Shown here: piece after piece, positions 51,245-62,635 of the stretch
Layout: every line of letters starts with the position of its first letter
Numbering within the stretch: position 1 is the first letter of the stretch
Source: Sporisorium sorghi
Lineage: Eukaryota; Basidiomycota; Ustilaginomycetes; Ustilaginales; Ustilaginaceae
Assembly (NCBI GenBank): GCA_023212695.1
Contig: JALCCG010000054.1
Location: 34,661 to 98,660 of the forward strand
DNA length: 64,000 bases
Direction: 5' to 3'
Position numbers and translations under genes: made by a program
Notes under the pieces: model-generated
Told to the model about the DNA's origin: nothing
Database searches by the model: none
Seen by the model: the letters and a program-made list of their open reading frames with translations, nothing else

Positions 51245-53892
51245 CCCGCGGCGTCGTCGACATCCATGGCATCGGCAACGCCCTCGGCCTGGGCTCGCTC
51301 GCGCTCCTTGTTTCGCTGACGCGCTTGCGCCTTGACCGTGGTCGAGAGCACCGCCGTCTCGACGCGCTCCACCTTCTTCTCTGATGGCGGCTTGAACGAC
51401 GTCGGGTAAGCAAACAGGCTAGGCTTGGCCTCGGATGCAAACTCGAACTCGGGGATGCGCAATTCGCGGTTGAGACCGATCAGCGCCGTGGGCGTGAAGG
51501 CCAGCGCCGAGAAGTGAGCCAGCGGGAACCAGTACCAGAACTGGGTGAACAGCGCCATGCCCACAATGGCAGGCATGTTGGCGTTGCCACCGCGGCTCTG
51601 CAGCGAGATGGTAACGTTGCGTCCACCAGCATCCACCAGACCCTGAGCAAGCGCCGCACCAAACTTGGCCATGGCATCCTCGTGCTTGTCCGAGATGATC
51701 TTGTCAAACGTCTTGCGCGCATTGTTGACGCGCGGGTTGAGCGCCTCGTTCTGCTGAATGAAAATCATGGCGAGCGCGATGCAGGCACCCTGGCGCACAA
51801 AGTCGACGGGGTCCTTGGTCATGGGCTCGAGCAGGTCGACCGCCTCGTCGAGGCCCGTGCCGGCGCAGGCGATACCGAGCGCGAGCGTGCTTCCGTAACG
51901 CACGTGCGGGTTGTACGATTCCGAAAGGAGTTGCACGATGCGAGGCACCTGAGTGGGGTTGCGGAAGAGCAGGAAGCCGAGCGAGGTGACGGCGGCACGG
52001 CGCACATCGTCGCTGACATCTGAGACGGCGATGTGGAGCAGACGTCGTATCGCCTTGTTGTTGGCGGTGCCGGCGTAGGCGAGCGCAATGGTGTAGACAC
52101 CTCCGTAGCGGAGGATGGCGTCCTTGTCGGCGAGGAGCGTGTCGATCATGGCCTCGGCCTTCTCCTCCTTTCCGTAGAAGAGGAGCGAGATGCCGATGGC
52201 GAGACCGCGAATGATCTTTTCGTGCTGCGTCTCGTGGGCGTACTGGAGCATCTCCTCGACGGCGCGCTCCGAGCCGGTACCGAGCATGACGAGACCCATA
52301 GCGTAACCACTCGCCTCACCCGCCACGGCCGAGTCGGTGTAGAGGACGTTGCGAAGCTCCTCGTACACCTCCTCGTTGCCCGTAGCCATGCCTGCGGCAC
52401 CGAGACCAAGAGCAGCACCGTGCTGCACAATCTCGGCAGGGTTGCTCTTGAGCGTGTTGGTGAGCAGCTCCATAACCTCCGCGCCGTGGTTGGCGTGGAT
52501 GAGGCCGAGGGCAAAGAGACTGCCACCTTCCGAGTAGACGCTGCTAGTGACGCCGTCCTGAGGCAAGTAGGGACGCAAGATGCTGATGCCCTCTTTGAGG
52601 TTGCCCTTGTTGAGGATGCCGAGAGCAGCGGTGGCAGTGAACTTGGACCAGTTGGAGGCCTTGGCGAGCCACTCGAGGTTCTCGCGGAGGAACTTGTCCG
52701 AGGTGGTGCCGGCGTTCATAAAGGCGTTGGCAAAGCTGAGCGCCGAGTGGTAGATGGAGCTTCGCGCGTCAAGCGCCTCTTTGGTAGCTTTGAGGATGGG
52801 CAGGTCGGCCTTGTTGGAGCGCTTGAGGAACTCGAGGTAGAGCTGAATGCTCTCCTCGCCCTGGAGAATGGAGCGGACGCGCTCGACGCACGAAGAGACG
52901 GTGGTGGTGGCTTCGGATTCTGTAGAGCCGTTCATGTCGGCATCGGCGTCAGCAGACTCAGTCTTGACGGCGGCGGCAAGTTCGGTGGAAGCTTTCGAGG
53001 AGAGATCCCGGCGCACATTCTCGAGGAACTCCTGGGTGGCGCTCTCTGCCAAGTCGAATGCAAGCTGATATGTGACGAGGAGAGGGTCGTGCAAGGTGTT
53101 GGCGTGCGACGAGCTCGAGGGCTGATGCGCCTGCTGGATCAGGTTGAAGAGGAGTTCCGAGGCGAGGTTGGGCGCGTTGAGGTAGACGTAGCACTGGCCG
53201 ATGCTGAAGTGATCTGGGGTGGGAAGTCGCTGGAAGAGCTTGACGAGGAGGTGGAGAATCTGGTTGCGGACCTCGATGGAGGGGACGACGCCGACGGAGC
53301 TCTCGAGGACGTAGGTGAGGAGATCTGCGTCTTGAGTGACCGAGTAGACCTGTTCGATGATGTCCAAACGTTGCGTCTCGAGGGCGATGCCGAGTGCCTG
53401 CTTGTACTCCTTGTCCGAGATGCAGCGCGCAAACATCTGGTCGACGATGCTCTTGAGCCTCGGATCGGTCGCAGACTTCTGGGCGGCAACTTTACCAGCA
53501 GGAGCCTCCGCCGACTCCGGCGTCAAAGTGGCAGCTGTGGCTGGAGTGGTGTCCTGAATGTATCTGTCGATGGCCTTGGAGACGACCGTGTCGACATATT
53601 GATCCTTGACATCTACGTCAAAGAGGTTGCCGGCACCGAGAGCAAACATGAGCGCCTCGTCGTGCTCTCCGAGGTGAAAGTAGATTTTGGAGGCGACAAG
53701 CGCAGCGAGCTGGCGGTCGGGGAAGCGCTCATCTTCGTAGAGGATTTCGATCTTGGAGATGGCATCTGCAATCTCTGCCCAGAACTGATGGACGAGCGAG
53801 TCGAGGCGCTTGAGGGCATACGACTGGAGCTCGGGCTCTTGTTCGTCGAGCAGGGCGACGATGCCCGCAGCAGAAGTGACGGGTGCGACCAT
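50383..53892 (-). CDS. RPN2: 26S proteasome regulatory subunit RPN2 (PSMD1), 1169 aa
   Basis: RPN2 is the large PC-repeat scaffold of the proteasome base; it holds Rpn1/Rpn13 and ubiquitin-processing factors. Seen: the helical N-terminus (GIVALLDEQEPELQSYALKR, VASKIYFHLGEHDEALMFAL), then the toroid of PC repeats with GLIHANHGAEVMELL, GAALGLGAAGMATGNEEVYE, GLAIGISLLFYGKEEKAEAM and YGSTLALGIACAGTGLDEAV, and the C-terminal blocks MFIQQNEALNPRV and TQFWYWFPLAHFSALAF. Near residue 884 a polyAla run is encoded by (GCA)n at about 51206-51241. The C-terminus is Gly/Pro/acidic and disordered. The frame is open upstream; ATG 53892 (MVAPVTSAAG) is where homology begins. Single exon. Confidence 0.95.
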
Positions 53893-54552
53893 GGCTGTGA
53901 GAAGAGAAGAGCCGAGCTCTATTCGACCGTGCCTGCTGCGATGCGGAGTGCACAAGTGGTGAAAGTATCCAGATCGAAGCGAAGCACGAACGAGGCGAGG
54001 CGTGTAAAATGAGTCGACAGGAGATGAGAGAATGGAGTGCGGATGTGAAGTTGGTGGTTGGTGTTGGAGAAGGATAGCGAAGGTGAGAGTGTGTCTCTGG
54101 AATGCCAAGTGGGGCTTGTGCTTTGCCTTCGAATGCGCTTTCGCTGACGACGCGACTCGGTCCAGCCAGAAAATGGGCACGAGCACCAGTCAAATTCCAA
54201 AGCGATGAAGCGCTCCCTCTCTCTCGTTCTGCCGCTGTGCGATGTGATCGATGCCAAAACCTCCACCCAAGCGTGAATTTCCTGAAAATTGTGCTTCACT
54301 ACGATATAACATTGTAAAGGTGGTCGAAAAATCACCGCTTCTCTACACGCCTCGAAAGGCTTCAGTCTCGCATGCCAAGACGCGCTACAGAAGCTTCGAA
54401 AGAGACCAACACTCCCTTTCCCTCCGCCACTGCCAAACCTTGCCATCTCTCTGATCGCCTTGGCGCATGTCCAGGCATCATCGACACATGGGCGTCAAGC
54501 ACTCGCCTAGCTAGGCTCTGCATTCTGCCGGGCGGCCTCCTCCTCCGCCAAG
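53893..54552. promoter_or_regulatory. divergent promoter region of RPN2 and HUS1
   Basis: 660 nt, no gene seen. A proteasome-associated control element was looked for by eye and not found. Confidence 0.4.
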
Positions 54553-55485
54553 ATGAGGTTCCGAACACAGGTTGCCGACGTCTCGATCTTTACGCGCGTC
54601 GTTCAGTCGATCGGCAAGGTGGCCAACAAGTGCATCCTAAAGCTCACTCCGGACAAGATCCACATCATCTGCCTCGGCGATACGGACGGTACGCAGATCT
54701 GGTCGCAGATGCAGGTGGACTCGATCTTCCAGGACTACCGCATCGAGTCGAACTTCCAGAACCACATCAACCTCGAGGTGTCGCCCGATACGCTGCTCAA
54801 GGCGCTGCGCTCCGCCAACAATGCGTACAGCGTCATCCTGCGTCTGGCCAAGCGCAACAAGGATCCGCTGCTCAGCTTCTCCATCTCGGCGCAGAGCCAT
54901 ACGGGCGCCAAGCTCGAAGTGGTGCAGGACGTGCTCATCAAGGTGCTCAAACCGGCGGAAATGAGCCGCATCGTCGAGCCGCTCTGTCCGGAACCGGACG
55001 TGCACATCATCCTGCCCAAGCTGCTGCACCTGCGCACCGTGGCGGATCACATGCGCTCGCTCTCGGATGTGGTTACGCTCTCGGCCAACCGCCAGGGCGA
55101 GCTGCGTCTGGCGGTGATCGAGGACGAGGTGAGCCTCGACACCACCTGGTCAGGGCTCGCACATCCCACCATCGATGCGACCCAGTCGAGCACTGCACAG
55201 AACCAGCACAGCGATCCAGCGGAACACAAGAGCGTCAATCTCGAGATGAAGTCGCTGCTCAAATTCCTGTCGAGCTACATTGTTGCGACTACCACCATCG
55301 CATGCATCTGCGCCAACCACTGCGCTATCTTTTACGTTTACATTGGCGATGTCGACAAGAGCAGCGGTGTCATGACCGTAAGTATCAACTCGTATCTTGC
55401 CGCTCTGGGTTGCAGTGTACTGACCGACTACCTTTTCTTGCTTCTGTGACAGTTCTTCCTCCCTGGCGTCGTTCGTGAGGATTGA
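54553..55485 (+). CDS. HUS1: checkpoint clamp subunit Hus1, 285 aa
   Basis: Exons 54553-55377 and 55453-55485; the 75-nt intron has GTAAGT, a TACTGAC branch and a GACAG acceptor. Hus1 is the PCNA-like subunit of the 9-1-1 clamp (Rad9-Rad1-Hus1) loaded at DNA damage to activate ATR/Mec1 signalling. Seen: MRFRTQVADVSIFTRVVQSI, KCILKLTPDKIHIICLGD, IFQDYRIESNFQNHINLEV, LLKALRSANNAYSVILRLAK, LPKLLHLRTVADHMRSL, and the C-terminal FLSSYIVATTTIACICANH with VYIGDVDKSSGVMTFFLPG across the junction. Length and order match the family. Confidence 0.94.
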
Positions 55486-55669
55486 GTTGCCGAGCCGGTC
55501 CTTCTGCAATGCATTGCGTGTGTCTCGAACGACACGCATTGCCTTGAGCCTTCCCAGCTTGTATCATCTGTATCACTATTCACCATTCGCATTTGACTGG
55601 CTTTTGTCTTTGCTCAAGCCGTGAGCGTGATTTGACAAGATGAATTACCATCGCAAAGCTCCAGCCAGC

Positions 55670-56356
55670 CTAATCTTGCAACGCGCGGAAGAAGCTGTTG
55701 TAGGCGCCTTCCACATCAAACAGCATCTGGCGCGCCTGATCCTCGTCGATCTCGTCGCTGGCCTTCATCTGATTGAGCGTGATGAGCCACTTGAGCAGCT
55801 TGGCGCGCGTGTCGCTGGCGTCCTGGTCCTTTCCTGCGTCGTCGCTGCGGCTGTATCCGCGCATGAGCTCGCTGAGCATGGGATGCAGCTGGTCCTTGGC
55901 GCGCAGCTTGAGCTTGAGCGCGTCCATAAACGTGATAAAGTTCTGCGTGGTTTCCGCGACCCATTTGGCCCTCTCGGACGAAGTTTGGGATGATGACGAG
56001 GATGCGTGCTCCACGGTAGCTGGTACGCCGACGTTGAGGCGATGCACGGCGGCGAGGTAGTTCATCTTGTAGATGCGCATAAAGTCAGCGAGGTCGTTGA
56101 TGGGTCGCGACGAAGTTTTCTCTTGGTCGACGATGAGTTTGAGCATGGTCTTGTACTGCGCCAACAGCCGGGTGCATGCTGGTGCGTACTCCTTTTCCGA
56201 GATCGACTCGCGCACATAGGCACGTTCGAGGTAGTCGAGAGCGACGATCAGACTGAAGAGCGTCGCCATGTTTTCGTAGCGTTCTCGATCATGGTTGTTG
56301 GTGTATAGCCGAGCTTCCTCGTACGGGTTGAGCTCGCCGTACGATGAGCTCGACAT
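55670..56356 (-). CDS. VPS28: ESCRT-I subunit Vps28, 228 aa
   Basis: Vps28 is a subunit of ESCRT-I (with Vps23, Vps37 and Mvb12) that sorts ubiquitinated cargo into multivesicular bodies; its C-terminal four-helix domain binds ESCRT-II. Seen: the N-terminal core (NPYEEARLYTNNHDRERYEN, DYLERAYVRESISEKEYAPA, RLLAQYKTMLKLI, INDLADFMRIYKMNYLAAVH) and the C-terminal bundle (NFITFMDALKLKLRAKDQLH, LMRGYSRSDD, RAKLLKWLITLNQMKASDEI, QMLFDVEGAYNSFFRAL). ATG 56356 (MSSSSYGELNPYEE) is used; the frame extends further upstream without matching the family. Single exon, tail-to-tail with HUS1. Confidence 0.94.
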   Translation of the reverse strand: MSSSSYGELNPYEEARLYTNNHDRERYENMATLFSLIVALDYLERAYVRESISEKEYAPACTRLLAQYKTMLKLIVDQEKTSSRPINDLADFMRIYKMNYLAAVHRLNVGVPATVEHASSSSSQTSSERAKWVAETTQNFITFMDALKLKLRAKDQLHPMLSELMRGYSRSDDAGKDQDASDTRAKLLKWLITLNQMKASDEIDEDQARQMLFDVEGAYNSFFRALQD

Positions 56357-56941
56357 GGTGATTGTGCTACTCGACCCGCGAAGAGCGAGCGAGGTGGCGA
56401 GGATGAGAATGCGACAGAAGCTCTGATTGTGATGATTGTCGAAGTCAAGAAGCAAGACGTCCGTGCGTCGATGGACGAGAGACGGAGCACTGCCGATTTT
56501 GCAATGCGAGCTGCACGCATTCTGGCGTGCCCAGGAAAGGGGTCCAAATTCAAGCCAGCCTGTCAGTCAAGCTTTTTGGTGATTTCGGCGTTTCCGCGAG
56601 TGTCCCCACACCGCGGGCAGGCTAAGCAGCACGCCGCTCTCTCTTTCAAGCCCGAAAGCCTCCACGTCAGAAACAGGCTTCGGAGAGAAGCCGATTGGCA
56701 TGCTTCTTCTGCTCATCACATCGGAACAGTCGTTTCTTCTTGACTACCAACTCATCACAGCCCCAACAGCTTCAACAGCCCCAACAGCATCCCGTCACAT
56801 CGGCAAATCCTGTGTGGCTAGAGCTCAGGCATTCAGCCCGTTCCGCCACGGTCATTCGTCGCCTCGTCAGCTGCATCCTGCTCAGCATCAATGCTCTGCT
56901 GATACGGCGGCGCTCAACCGTCTCTTTGACAATCTTGGACA
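56357..56941. promoter_or_regulatory. divergent promoter region of VPS28 and the HERP-like gene
   Basis: 585 nt without a convincing gene; several ATGs in the plus direction before 56942 could serve as uORFs. Confidence 0.4.
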
Positions 56942-59585
56942 ATGGATCCACCATCAGATCCATCGCTGCACTTTCACCATCATCACCGTCAGGGTCAGCG
57001 CATGGGACCTTCGCAACCTGCCGGCAGCATGTCAGCGCCCTCACAAGGCTCCCACTCTCAGGGTCCCACCTCCCCACCGGCATCCACCGCCGCTTCCTCC
57101 AACCCCTTTGTGCGTTCACATCAAGACGAGCTGCCAGCGCCATCAGCCTCAGACTCACTCCAAGGACGAAGCGAGGGGGTACGCTCTACTCTGGATCCCA
57201 AGGGGAGCTCAGCAAGCTTGTCGCGCATGGCCAGCTCATCTGCAGCTTCTCACGAGGACGAGATTTGCGTCGCTATCAAGTGTCCTTCGCTCGATAAAGA
57301 CTCAGTTCTCGTCAGGGTCAGATCGACCGATACCGTTCTTGCTCTCAAGCAGACCATCCAGGCGACATGGCCTGGTGCTCCTCGTGCAGATGGAATGCGC
57401 TGTATTCGATCCGGTCGCATCCTGAGCGACACCGAGGTCTTCAGCCAGCTTACCGAGACAGTAAGTATAGTCCCCACCACGTTTCTTGCTCTCTCAGGTC
57501 CGTGCATTCGGCACAACTTGCTGACGTTGCATTGCGTTCGACCCTCCCCTTTTTTGCCGATTGTCCACGCCGAACCCCACTTTTTAGCTCGAAGAAGGGG
57601 AACCGCTCTCCCTTCACTTGGTCATTCGCCCAGACGCGTGGTCAGACCCACAGAACAGACCCACACCTTCGCGGCGCAGCTCCTATCTGCGACAACAGCA
57701 GCAATTGCAGCAGCAGCCTCAACACAGCCTCCTACGCTCCGCCCTAGCAACGCAAGTCACCCCACATGATGCCACCGACGATGACGTGCCACCTCGACCC
57801 GGAGCCACGTCGACGCACGCCCCTTCTAGCTACCACCCCGCCTTTGAGTCGTACTTTTCCGAGCCTGGCCTCGCCGCATCAGCACGATCTACATCTCGTG
57901 TACCACCAATTGACGACAGCAACACCACCTCTGGCAGCATGAACGAGTCGGTCACAGGTCAGGACGCCGCTGACGCCTACACTGTTCTGGAAGAGACGCT
58001 CCGTGTCACCGCTCCCGACAACTGGCCGTTGCTAGTCGAAGCGCTCAAGGCAGCCTGCGATGAGTACGTGCTCATCTACGAGCGCATCTACAACCAGGCG
58101 CTTGCCGCTCAGAAGGGTGGCGAGTCTGCTTGGGCGGCAGCTGACGATGAAGCGCCGACGACGCAAAGCGATCTCTTGACCAGCGTCGAGACGACTTTGC
58201 TTGGCTGGGATGCCATACAGGTGCCGGGTGTAGCTGCTGCCGCGGATTCGGCTGCTTCGACAAGCACCAGCGTCGAGACTCAACACCTGTACCAGCAAGT
58301 GTCCCACCGCGGTCTGCCGTACCTGTTGCACCTCACCACCACACCCTTGGCCGTCCAGCGCAGCGAGGCGCTCAGCATACTCCTGCAGCGCCTCACCACC
58401 CTCGGCACCATGATCGACAAGCTCGAGAACGTCATCATGCTCCGCCGGCTTATCCGAGTGCAGCCTCCCGCCCTGTCAGCTGCCCACGGCGCTGCCCAAA
58501 CCTTACCCGCACAGCTCAACGGCGCTGCAACCGCCGCGGCACGCACGATGCCGCTCGAGCAGGGCGGCATCGTAGCCAGCGCAACGCGCATCGCACAGCG
58601 CACCGTCGAAGCGTGCCGAGCAATCACATTTGCTGATGCGACGGCGGTGATTGTGCCCATGGCGTTTGTCGGGTTCAAAGTTGGCATTCTGCTGTCGATC
58701 GTGCTGCGCGGCGCGGATCGGTTGAAAGTGTACTTTGTGCTGGGTATGGCGTCGGTGTATGTGGTGTTTGAGAGCTACCGCATTGTGCAGCGTCGGATGC
58801 GGGCGCGGCAGCGTATGGCGCCTCGTGTTCCCGCCCCTCCTCCGCCGCAGGGGCAGGGCGATGCTGGCAATGCCGGTGCTGCGATGGGAGCCAACGTCCC
58901 CGCCGCACCCTCGCACGAAGAGCAAGTAGAACGCCAGGCGACGCAAGAACCACTTCGACCATTGCCTCCGCCGCAAGCCCCGCCCCGCATCGCGTCACGC
59001 ACCCGCTTCTCGTACGACTGGTGCATCGATCAGATGGCGTACATCGGGCTGAATGCCGAGGATGCCGAGCTCGGGCTGCTCCCTGCGCCTGCGCAGAGGC
59101 CCGATAGCAGCAGTGGCAGCTGGATGCACCGCGCACTGGTGTCCGAGTGGGTCATGCCCGTGCTGCTGTTCGTGTTCACCATGATGCCCGCGGTAGAGCA
59201 GCGACGTAAGCGCGCGATCGAGGAGCGCGAGCGTGTGATTCGCAAGTGGACGCGGTTGGAGCAGGAGCGGCGGCAGCGCGTCGACGATCTGCTGCGCGAG
59301 CTGGAGGAGAAGCAAAAGCTCGCCGCTGAGCAGCAACCGCAGCAGGAGGACGACAACGGCGAGTCCACTTCCGCCCCTGTTCCCGTCATGGCTCCACTCG
59401 CAAGCGGGATGACAGAGGACGATCTGGCACTGCAGCAGAAACGCGCCGAGTACGCCGACCGCATGCTGCGCCAGCGCCGCACCACCGAGGCTGTAGATAT
59501 GGACGACGAGGACGATCTGCTCGCGAGGCAGATACAGCAGGACGACGACGAGGAGGACGAGATGCAGGACATGAACATTTTCTAA
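56942..59585 (+). CDS. HERP/Usa1-like ubiquitin-domain membrane protein, 838 aa
   Basis: Exons 56942-57460 and 57588-59585. An N-terminal Ser/Pro/Gln-rich tail precedes a ubiquitin-like domain at about 105-185 (ICVAIKCPSLDKDSVLVRVR, VLALKQTIQATWPG, RCIRSGRILSDTEVFSQLTE, then LSLHLVIRP after the intron). The middle is Gln-rich and helical. Two membrane segments lie at about 527-548 (VIVPMAFVGFKVGILLSIVL) and 553-572 (VYFVLGMASVYVVFESY), with a further hydrophobic stretch at about 694-712. The C-terminus is a charged coiled coil. This order matches HERPUD1/Usa1, ER-membrane scaffolds of Hrd1 ERAD. Overall similarity is in architecture, so the orthology is inferred. Tail-to-tail with GUS1. Confidence 0.75.
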
Positions 59586-59709
59586 GTCGCTCATTTCCGC
59601 TACTCTTGTGCGCAATGTACATGTGTCGAATCACACCCTCACATGACTGGATCGCATCGTTTGGACTGAAGCCAAAAAATTTGCATTGAGAAGCCGGGGT
59701 GAGTCGGCT

Positions 59710-62244
59710 TTAGAGAATCTTGTTCATGGTGTACATGTTTGTCGAGACGGGGGTGGCGATGTTGGTGGTGATGACGGGGGCGGAGTACATGTTGATCTTG
59801 CCCTTGCCTGTGTCGATGATTTCGGGGAAGTGGGTGCTTGCCTTTCCGTCGACCTCACCCTCTTGGGCACCTTTGCGCGCGGCGATGGCGCCGGCCAAGC
59901 CGGCGGTAGCAGCGGCTACACCTGCGCCGAGTTTGCCCGCGACGAATGCGACGCCGTCGCCGTGCTCGAGCGCCTTCTTCTGCTTCTTCTGCGCCTTTTC
60001 CTGTTCCTTCTTCGCCTTGGCTGCGGCCTTTTCGGCACGCGCCTTGGCAGCTGCGGCCTTCTTGGCCTCGGTGTCGGCGTCGGGCGCGACTTTGCTCGCC
60101 GACGTCGCTGCTTTGCCGTCGGGGATCTTGATGAACTCGCGCTTGCCGTCCTTGCCGGAAACGCGGTCGAGGATGTAGTACCCTTTGCGCTCGAACTGGA
60201 TCGCTGCGCCTTGCGAGAGCGAAGCGACGTTGTGATCCGCAAAGGCGACGCTGCGGAACTCCGAGTTGGGCGTGACAAAGTCGGCAAAGTTGTCTTCCTC
60301 CTCGAGCTTCTTCTTGGTGATGAGGTAGTCGAAGTCGAGCAGCTCCACCTCGACCAACGCGTGCGCATCCGCAGCATCCGAAGCCGGGGCTGCAAGCCAC
60401 GTCACCTTCTTCTTGGTCTTCTTAAAGTCTCCCTCCAGATTCGCCGTAGCCTCGATCGACAACACATTGCCAGCAGCGTCGGTCTGCTTCGAGTCGATAA
60501 TCACGTTGCCCCAGTCCATGAACGTCACTTCCTCACCCTGCGCAAACGACCGCGCGTCCGCCTGCTCGACATACACCACGTCGTCAAACACAGTCACCTT
60601 GGTGCCCAGCTCGGCGTTCTTCTTGTGCCTCGGCATCTCCTTGGTATGACGCTTGGGTGCACCCTTGACGCTGACTTTGACGATGCCCTCCTTGTCGAGC
60701 GCGGTGTAGCGCGGCACGACGGGGTCGATGATGCGCTTGTTGATGGTCCAGATGTTGTCCCACTCCATGTTGATGATCTGCTGCGACGGACCCTGTGCCA
60801 AGATGAACTCCTGGATCGTCTCGATCGTCATGCCCCTCCTGCGGATACCGCGCACGGTGGGGAAGCGCGGGTCGTCCCATCCCGACACAACGCCGTTATC
60901 GACAAACCACTGCAGCTTGCGCTTGCTCAGCAGCGTGTAGACAAAGTTGAGCCGGCCGAAATCCCAAATGTCCACTTTGCGCAGGTTGAGCGCATCGAGC
61001 ATCCAGTAGTACTGCGGGTTGCGGTCGCGATACTCGTTGGTACGCAGAGCGTGCGTGACGCCCTCGATCGAGTCGACGATGGGACAGGCAAAGTCGTAGG
61101 TCGGGTACACCTTCCACGTGGTGCCGGTGCGGTGGTGCGAGACGTCCGGGTTGCAGCGGTAGATGACCGGGTCGCGCATGGCTTTGTTGGGGTCGTCGTA
61201 CGAGATCTTGGCACGCAGGCACCACTTGCGACCATCGGCGGAGCCGGTCGACATCTCGGCGAAACGGGTCATGTTTTCCTCGATCGAGGCATCGCGGCGC
61301 TTGGAGGGGATGCCGTCCATACGCTCGGCACGCATCTGCTCCTGGAGAGTGTCGTCGGCGTAAGCCTTGCCGAGCTGGATCATCTGGATCGCAAGCTGGT
61401 AGAGCTTGTCAAAGTAGTCCGAGGTGTGGCTGGTAGCGTCGCCCTTGATGCCGAGAAGCGCGAGATCCTCGATGATGGACTGCTCGAACTCTTCTTTCTC
61501 CTTGCTTGGGTTGGTGTCATCGAATCGGATGATGAGCTTGCCGTTGTACTGGCGCGCAAAGTACTGGTTGAGGATGGCAGCCTTTGCGTGACCGACGTGG
61601 AGGTATCCGGAAGGCTCGGGAGGGAAACGCGTGACGACCTGACCCTGCTGAGCATCCTTGAGGAAGAGGTCGAAGCCAGCAGCGGTCTTTTTGTTCTTGA
61701 ACTTTTCAGCTTTGGCATCTGCGAGCTGCACAAGCGCGTCGGAGATGGGAGCGAGCGAGTCAATGTGGTTGAACCATCGCTGGAGGTGCTTGTGGAGACC
61801 CTTCCTGACGAGACCAATCACGGGCGAGCTGGCACGCACAGCAGCCCAGATGGCTACATCAGCAGCAGTGACCGCATGGCCAACGAGGAAAGTGCGGAGA
61901 GCGAGGTGCTGGTCGAGGTTGTCGGCGATGGCGGTGGCGGTCTGGAAGTCGGCAAGCGCGAGGTTGTCACCCTGGCTGACGTAGAGGTTGACCTGTGCGC
62001 TCTGGTCCTTGTCGGTGCCGGAGAGGCCGAGGTGTGCGTAATGCGATGCGAGCTCGCGGATGATGCGGAGGTAGCCTTCGACTGGGGCAGCGTTGGGAAG
62101 GACGAGGGTGGGCACGATGCCGTCCTCGAAAGTGAGGGTGAGCGACTCGACAGGGTCAGCAGCCGAGACGAGCTTGGCGAGGGCGATAGGTGCCAGAGGG
62201 GCGACCTTTGCCTGAGGATCGAGCTTGAGCGTGGGAGTAGCCAT
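59710..62244 (-). CDS. GUS1: cytosolic glutamyl-tRNA synthetase, 844 aa
   Basis: Charges tRNA(Glu) with glutamate in the cytosol. Architecture: a GST-like N-terminal domain (1-185, ATAIADNLDQHLALRTFLVG) as used in yeast to bind Arc1; the class I catalytic core from about 200 (FPPEPSGYLHVGHAKA with HVGH at 216-219, IIRFDDTNPSKEK, WKVYPTYDFACPIVDSIEGV, LLSKRKLQW as the KMSKS region near 439); and the eukaryotic beta-barrel anticodon domain (FMDWGNVI, KKVTWLA, RKGYYILDR). About 135 residues follow it: a Lys/Ala-rich helix, an Ala/Gly-rich segment, and an odd ending rich in Met, Asn and Thr. The GlnRS alternative is less likely given the N-terminal domain. ATG 62244; single exon. Confidence 0.94.
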   Translation of the reverse strand: MATPTLKLDPQAKVAPLAPIALAKLVSAADPVESLTLTFEDGIVPTLVLPNAAPVEGYLRIIRELASHYAHLGLSGTDKDQSAQVNLYVSQGDNLALADFQTATAIADNLDQHLALRTFLVGHAVTAADVAIWAAVRASSPVIGLVRKGLHKHLQRWFNHIDSLAPISDALVQLADAKAEKFKNKKTAAGFDLFLKDAQQGQVVTRFPPEPSGYLHVGHAKAAILNQYFARQYNGKLIIRFDDTNPSKEKEEFEQSIIEDLALLGIKGDATSHTSDYFDKLYQLAIQMIQLGKAYADDTLQEQMRAERMDGIPSKRRDASIEENMTRFAEMSTGSADGRKWCLRAKISYDDPNKAMRDPVIYRCNPDVSHHRTGTTWKVYPTYDFACPIVDSIEGVTHALRTNEYRDRNPQYYWMLDALNLRKVDIWDFGRLNFVYTLLSKRKLQWFVDNGVVSGWDDPRFPTVRGIRRRGMTIETIQEFILAQGPSQQIINMEWDNIWTINKRIIDPVVPRYTALDKEGIVKVSVKGAPKRHTKEMPRHKKNAELGTKVTVFDDVVYVEQADARSFAQGEEVTFMDWGNVIIDSKQTDAAGNVLSIEATANLEGDFKKTKKKVTWLAAPASDAADAHALVEVELLDFDYLITKKKLEEEDNFADFVTPNSEFRSVAFADHNVASLSQGAAIQFERKGYYILDRVSGKDGKREFIKIPDGKAATSASKVAPDADTEAKKAAAAKARAEKAAAKAKKEQEKAQKKQKKALEHGDGVAFVAGKLGAGVAAATAGLAGAIAARKGAQEGEVDGKASTHFPEIIDTGKGKINMYSAPVITTNIATPVSTNMYTMNKIL

Positions 62245-62635
62245 GATTGCGAGAATGGCGACCACTCTTGTCCGATGTCCAGGATGTGAGGATGGTGGTG
62301 GTGATGAGGAGAGGAAGGATAGGTTCGCTGCTATCAAAGCGCTCAGCTTTTCCACTTTTTCCGTTGCGAAGAAAAGTGCATTTTGAGCGTAATTCAGCAA
62401 GGGATATTTGTGAATTGATTGTCCATAATCCACTGTTGAAGGCACTGCCAAGTGAGTATCATTCAATGTTCTTCTCAGCTACAATTATTCGAGTCAGTGA
62501 CTGCGCTTCAAAAGTCGGAACCGAAATTTGTCCTTTTGCGCATCGCGACTTTTGACATGTTGATCACCAACACCTCTTCTTCTCTTATATACACCATCAT
62601 CGTATCATAGCGCAAGAGGTATCAGCATCATCACA
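62245..62635. promoter_or_regulatory. divergent promoter region of GUS1 and SMD2
   Basis: 391 nt. A TATATA sequence lies about 50 nt before the SMD2 start (62585-62590). Confidence 0.45.

Noticed and set aside
52033..54012. 659-codon plus-strand open frame opposite RPN2
   Set aside because: Antisense shadow produced by codon bias; no motif.
59686..62289. 867-codon plus-strand open frame opposite glutamyl-tRNA synthetase
   Set aside because: It is the antisense shadow of a GC-rich gene; its product has no domains while the sense frame is a textbook synthetase.
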